This document shows positions 62,527 through 64,000 of a stretch of 64,000 nt of DNA, in pieces (position 1 is the stretch's first letter; the number at the start of each line of letters is the position of its first letter). The translations under genes and the position numbers were made by a program. The stretch is from positions 333,338 to 397,337 of the forward strand of contig JAGOPY010000002.1 in NCBI GenBank assembly GCA_017991835.1. The letters run 5' to 3'. The notes under the pieces are model-generated. The model worked only from the letters and a program-made list of their open reading frames with translations, was not told the origin of the DNA and searched no databases. The stretch is from Bacteroidales bacterium. Lineage in GTDB: Bacteria; Bacteroidota; Bacteroidia; Bacteroidales; JAGOPY01.

Positions 62527-63654
62527 ATGAAAACAAGAAGATGGTTCCTATTCCTGTCAGTTGTTATATTGATAAATGGTTGTGCTGTAAAGAAGGATTT
62601 TGAACATGCACAATATATTAATTCCATAGCAACCTATGAAAATTTCATTCAAAAATACCCAAACAGTAAATATGTCCCCGAAGCCAAAACCAACCTGACT
62701 AGATTGTATGAATCGCGGGATTGGAATAAAGCTAAAATAGATAATACTATTTATGGGTATGAATCATTTATTAGAAAATATCCAAATAGTCCCTACATTT
62801 ATTCTGCCAGGGATAATATTAAGAGCCTTGAATTAAAAAGAGATTGGGATAATGCAATAAAATCAAATACAATATCTGGCTATGAAAGTTTTATCAGCAA
62901 GTATCCTAATTCGACTTATAACTCAGTCGCTGAGAAGAATATCCGAAAATTACAAGAAAAAAGAGATTGGGATGCCATTAAAACATATGGTGATATCTCG
63001 GATTTTTAAAGCTATGTCAGCAAGTACCCTTATGGGGATTATTATTATGAGGCCAAAGCGAGAATCAATGAACTTGAAGTTGTACTTCCTGCCTGGGAAA
63101 GAGCGAAAGCCAATAATTCCTATCAATCGTATAAAGAATTCCTGAACTTATATCCGAATTCTACTTATGCGAATAGCGCAAAGGATAAAATGCAGGAAAT
63201 CGAAAGAGACGATTGGTATAAAGCCAGCAGTAGAAATACAATAGCTTCATATACGGCATACATAAATAGCTATCCAAATGGATTATATAGAGAAGATGCG
63301 GAGAAGAAGATAATAGATAAGGAGGTTGAAGATATTTTCAGGGGTGATCATGGAGTTTTGCCACCCGCAAGCAGAACCTCTTATGGTAGCAGCTATAGTT
63401 CCACTTCTGACGTCGATATCTATAATAATACAAGTTATACATTGACTGTGCGATATAGTGGTACAGAAAGCAAAAAGATTGTCCTTTCACCTGGGAGATC
63501 GACTAATTTCACGATTAAAAACGGGTATTATAAAGTTGCAGCGTCAGTAGATGCTGCCAATGTACAAAATTATGCTGGAGAAGAAACCTTAAGCGGTGGG
63601 GGCTATGAATCAACTTATTATATAGAAACAAAGACTTATCAGTATTGGAAATAA
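62527..63654 (+). pseudogene. Repeat-containing lipoprotein interrupted by one in-frame stop
   Basis: One reading frame of 375 codons broken only by TAA at codon 161 (63007-63009). Lipobox ILINGCAVK gives Cys19. Seven or so ~38-aa TPR-like repeats of the form YESFIRKYPNSPY..A...I..L...DW cross the stop (SYVSKYPYGDYYYEAKARI follows it). The C-terminal domain reads YNNTSYTLTVRYSGTESKKI and KVAASVDAANVQNYAGEETL, a beta domain seen in Bacteroidota lipoproteins. Two shorter products, a restart at 63190, readthrough or a sequencing error are possible. 44 nt after brxL. Confidence 0.75.
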
Positions 63655-63706
63655 AACCTTTGACTTACTCGGACTTGTTTTTGAATCATTTTGAAAATAC
63701 TTAATT

Positions 63707-63943
63707 ATGGATTGGAACCTTATCATAACCAGTACACTGGGTTTAATAACCATATTAATTGTTGTCTACTGGAGTTATAAACAATATAAGCAATTGCAGA
63801 ACCAGTTAAGCAGCAGTTTTTTTGCTGAATATACCAAACGTTACCAGGAAATAATACTCCATCTACCTGTCAGTGAATATTCCGACGAAAGTGTACCAGT
63901 GATTCCTGGGCAAAGTGTACCACCTTTTTCACGATGGATTTGA
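63707..63943 (+). pseudogene. Small membrane protein truncated by an IS21-like end
   Basis: Begins MDWNLIITSTLGLITILIVV, a membrane helix, then YKQYKQLQNQLSSSFFAEYTK and KRYQEIILHLPVS. From about 63884 the frame runs into transposon-end repeats and stops after 78 codons. The natural C-terminus is missing, so the gene is interrupted. Confidence 0.6.
63886..63924. mobile_element. IS21-family terminal repeats at the window edge
   Basis: Two copies of a GAAAGTGTACCA-type motif (63886-63899 and 63910-63924, the latter GCAAAGTGTACCACC) spaced 24 nt apart, the multiple-repeat structure of IS21 ends. The body of the element, if present, lies beyond 64000. Sequence 63945-64000 is AT-rich and holds nothing recognised. 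Confidence 0.55.
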
Positions 63944-64000
63944 AGGTTAAAGTTAAACTTTTTTCTCTGATCTGTTTTTTCTTAAAGATTCTCCTTTCAG

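Overview
The window looks like a chromosomal segment of a Bacteroidota bacterium (Bacteroidales/Marinilabiliales-like). The evidence is an 11-subunit complex I operon with no NuoE/F/G, a SusC/SusD polysaccharide utilisation locus, cydAB without a quinol-loop insertion, several TAnnTTTG-type -7 boxes, and many short heptad-period intergenic repeats. The organism probably lives at low oxygen and forages glycans, but no ribosomal RNA is present to place it more precisely.

Left part (1-14 kb, minus strand): a partial SGNH hydrolase, a small conserved-looking protein, then nuoN-M-L-K-J-I-H-D-C-B-A (transcribed A to N), kdsA (KDO-8-phosphate synthase), rarA (replication-associated AAA+ ATPase) and a short-chain dehydrogenase. 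Middle part (14-29 kb): a DedA membrane protein; a PUL made of a PKD-containing surface lipoprotein, SusC, SusD and two different GH30 glycosidases (a beta-glucan target is likely); a small ferredoxin; two uncertain small ORFs; cydB/cydA; and an RhlE-type DEAD-box helicase.

From about 29.5 kb the DNA becomes an AT-richer accessory island. It opens with a HipBA toxin-antitoxin pair flanked by two copies of a 106-bp cloverleaf-like repeat (104/106 identical). A divergent three-gene HipBST system with its own palindromic operator follows, then an IS21-type transposon remnant and an ArdC-like fragment.

The core of the island (34.2-62.5 kb) is a type I BREX phage-defence locus in the order brxA-brxB-brxC-[7 genes]-pglX-[7 genes]-pglZ-brxL. 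The first insert encodes what looks like a complete diverged Hsp70 machine: a J-like protein without HPD that ends in a CFI-box, a membrane-anchored GrpE-like protein, and an Hsp70 with an extra coiled-coil/zinc-ribbon tail. It continues with a pseudokinase-AAA+ fusion, a TerB-like protein, a two-lobed aspartic protease and a small membrane protein. The second insert has two paralogous-start small proteins, a Zorya-II-like ZorA/ZorB/HNH trio, and a reverse transcriptase translationally coupled to a HEPN-type protein (split AbiA-like). BrxL itself carries a C-terminal domain matching the eukaryotic MITD1 MIT_C (PLD-like) domain. Genes in both inserts are tightly packed, overlapping or a few bases apart, and on the same strand as the BREX core, so the whole unit may act as one composite defence operon.

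The island ends with a repeat-rich lipoprotein split by one in-frame stop, and a small membrane gene cut by an IS21-like transposon end at the window edge. The Hsp70/pseudokinase-AAA+/TerB/protease cassette inside BREX is the best candidate for an undescribed system. All function calls come from reading motifs by eye; no database search was run.
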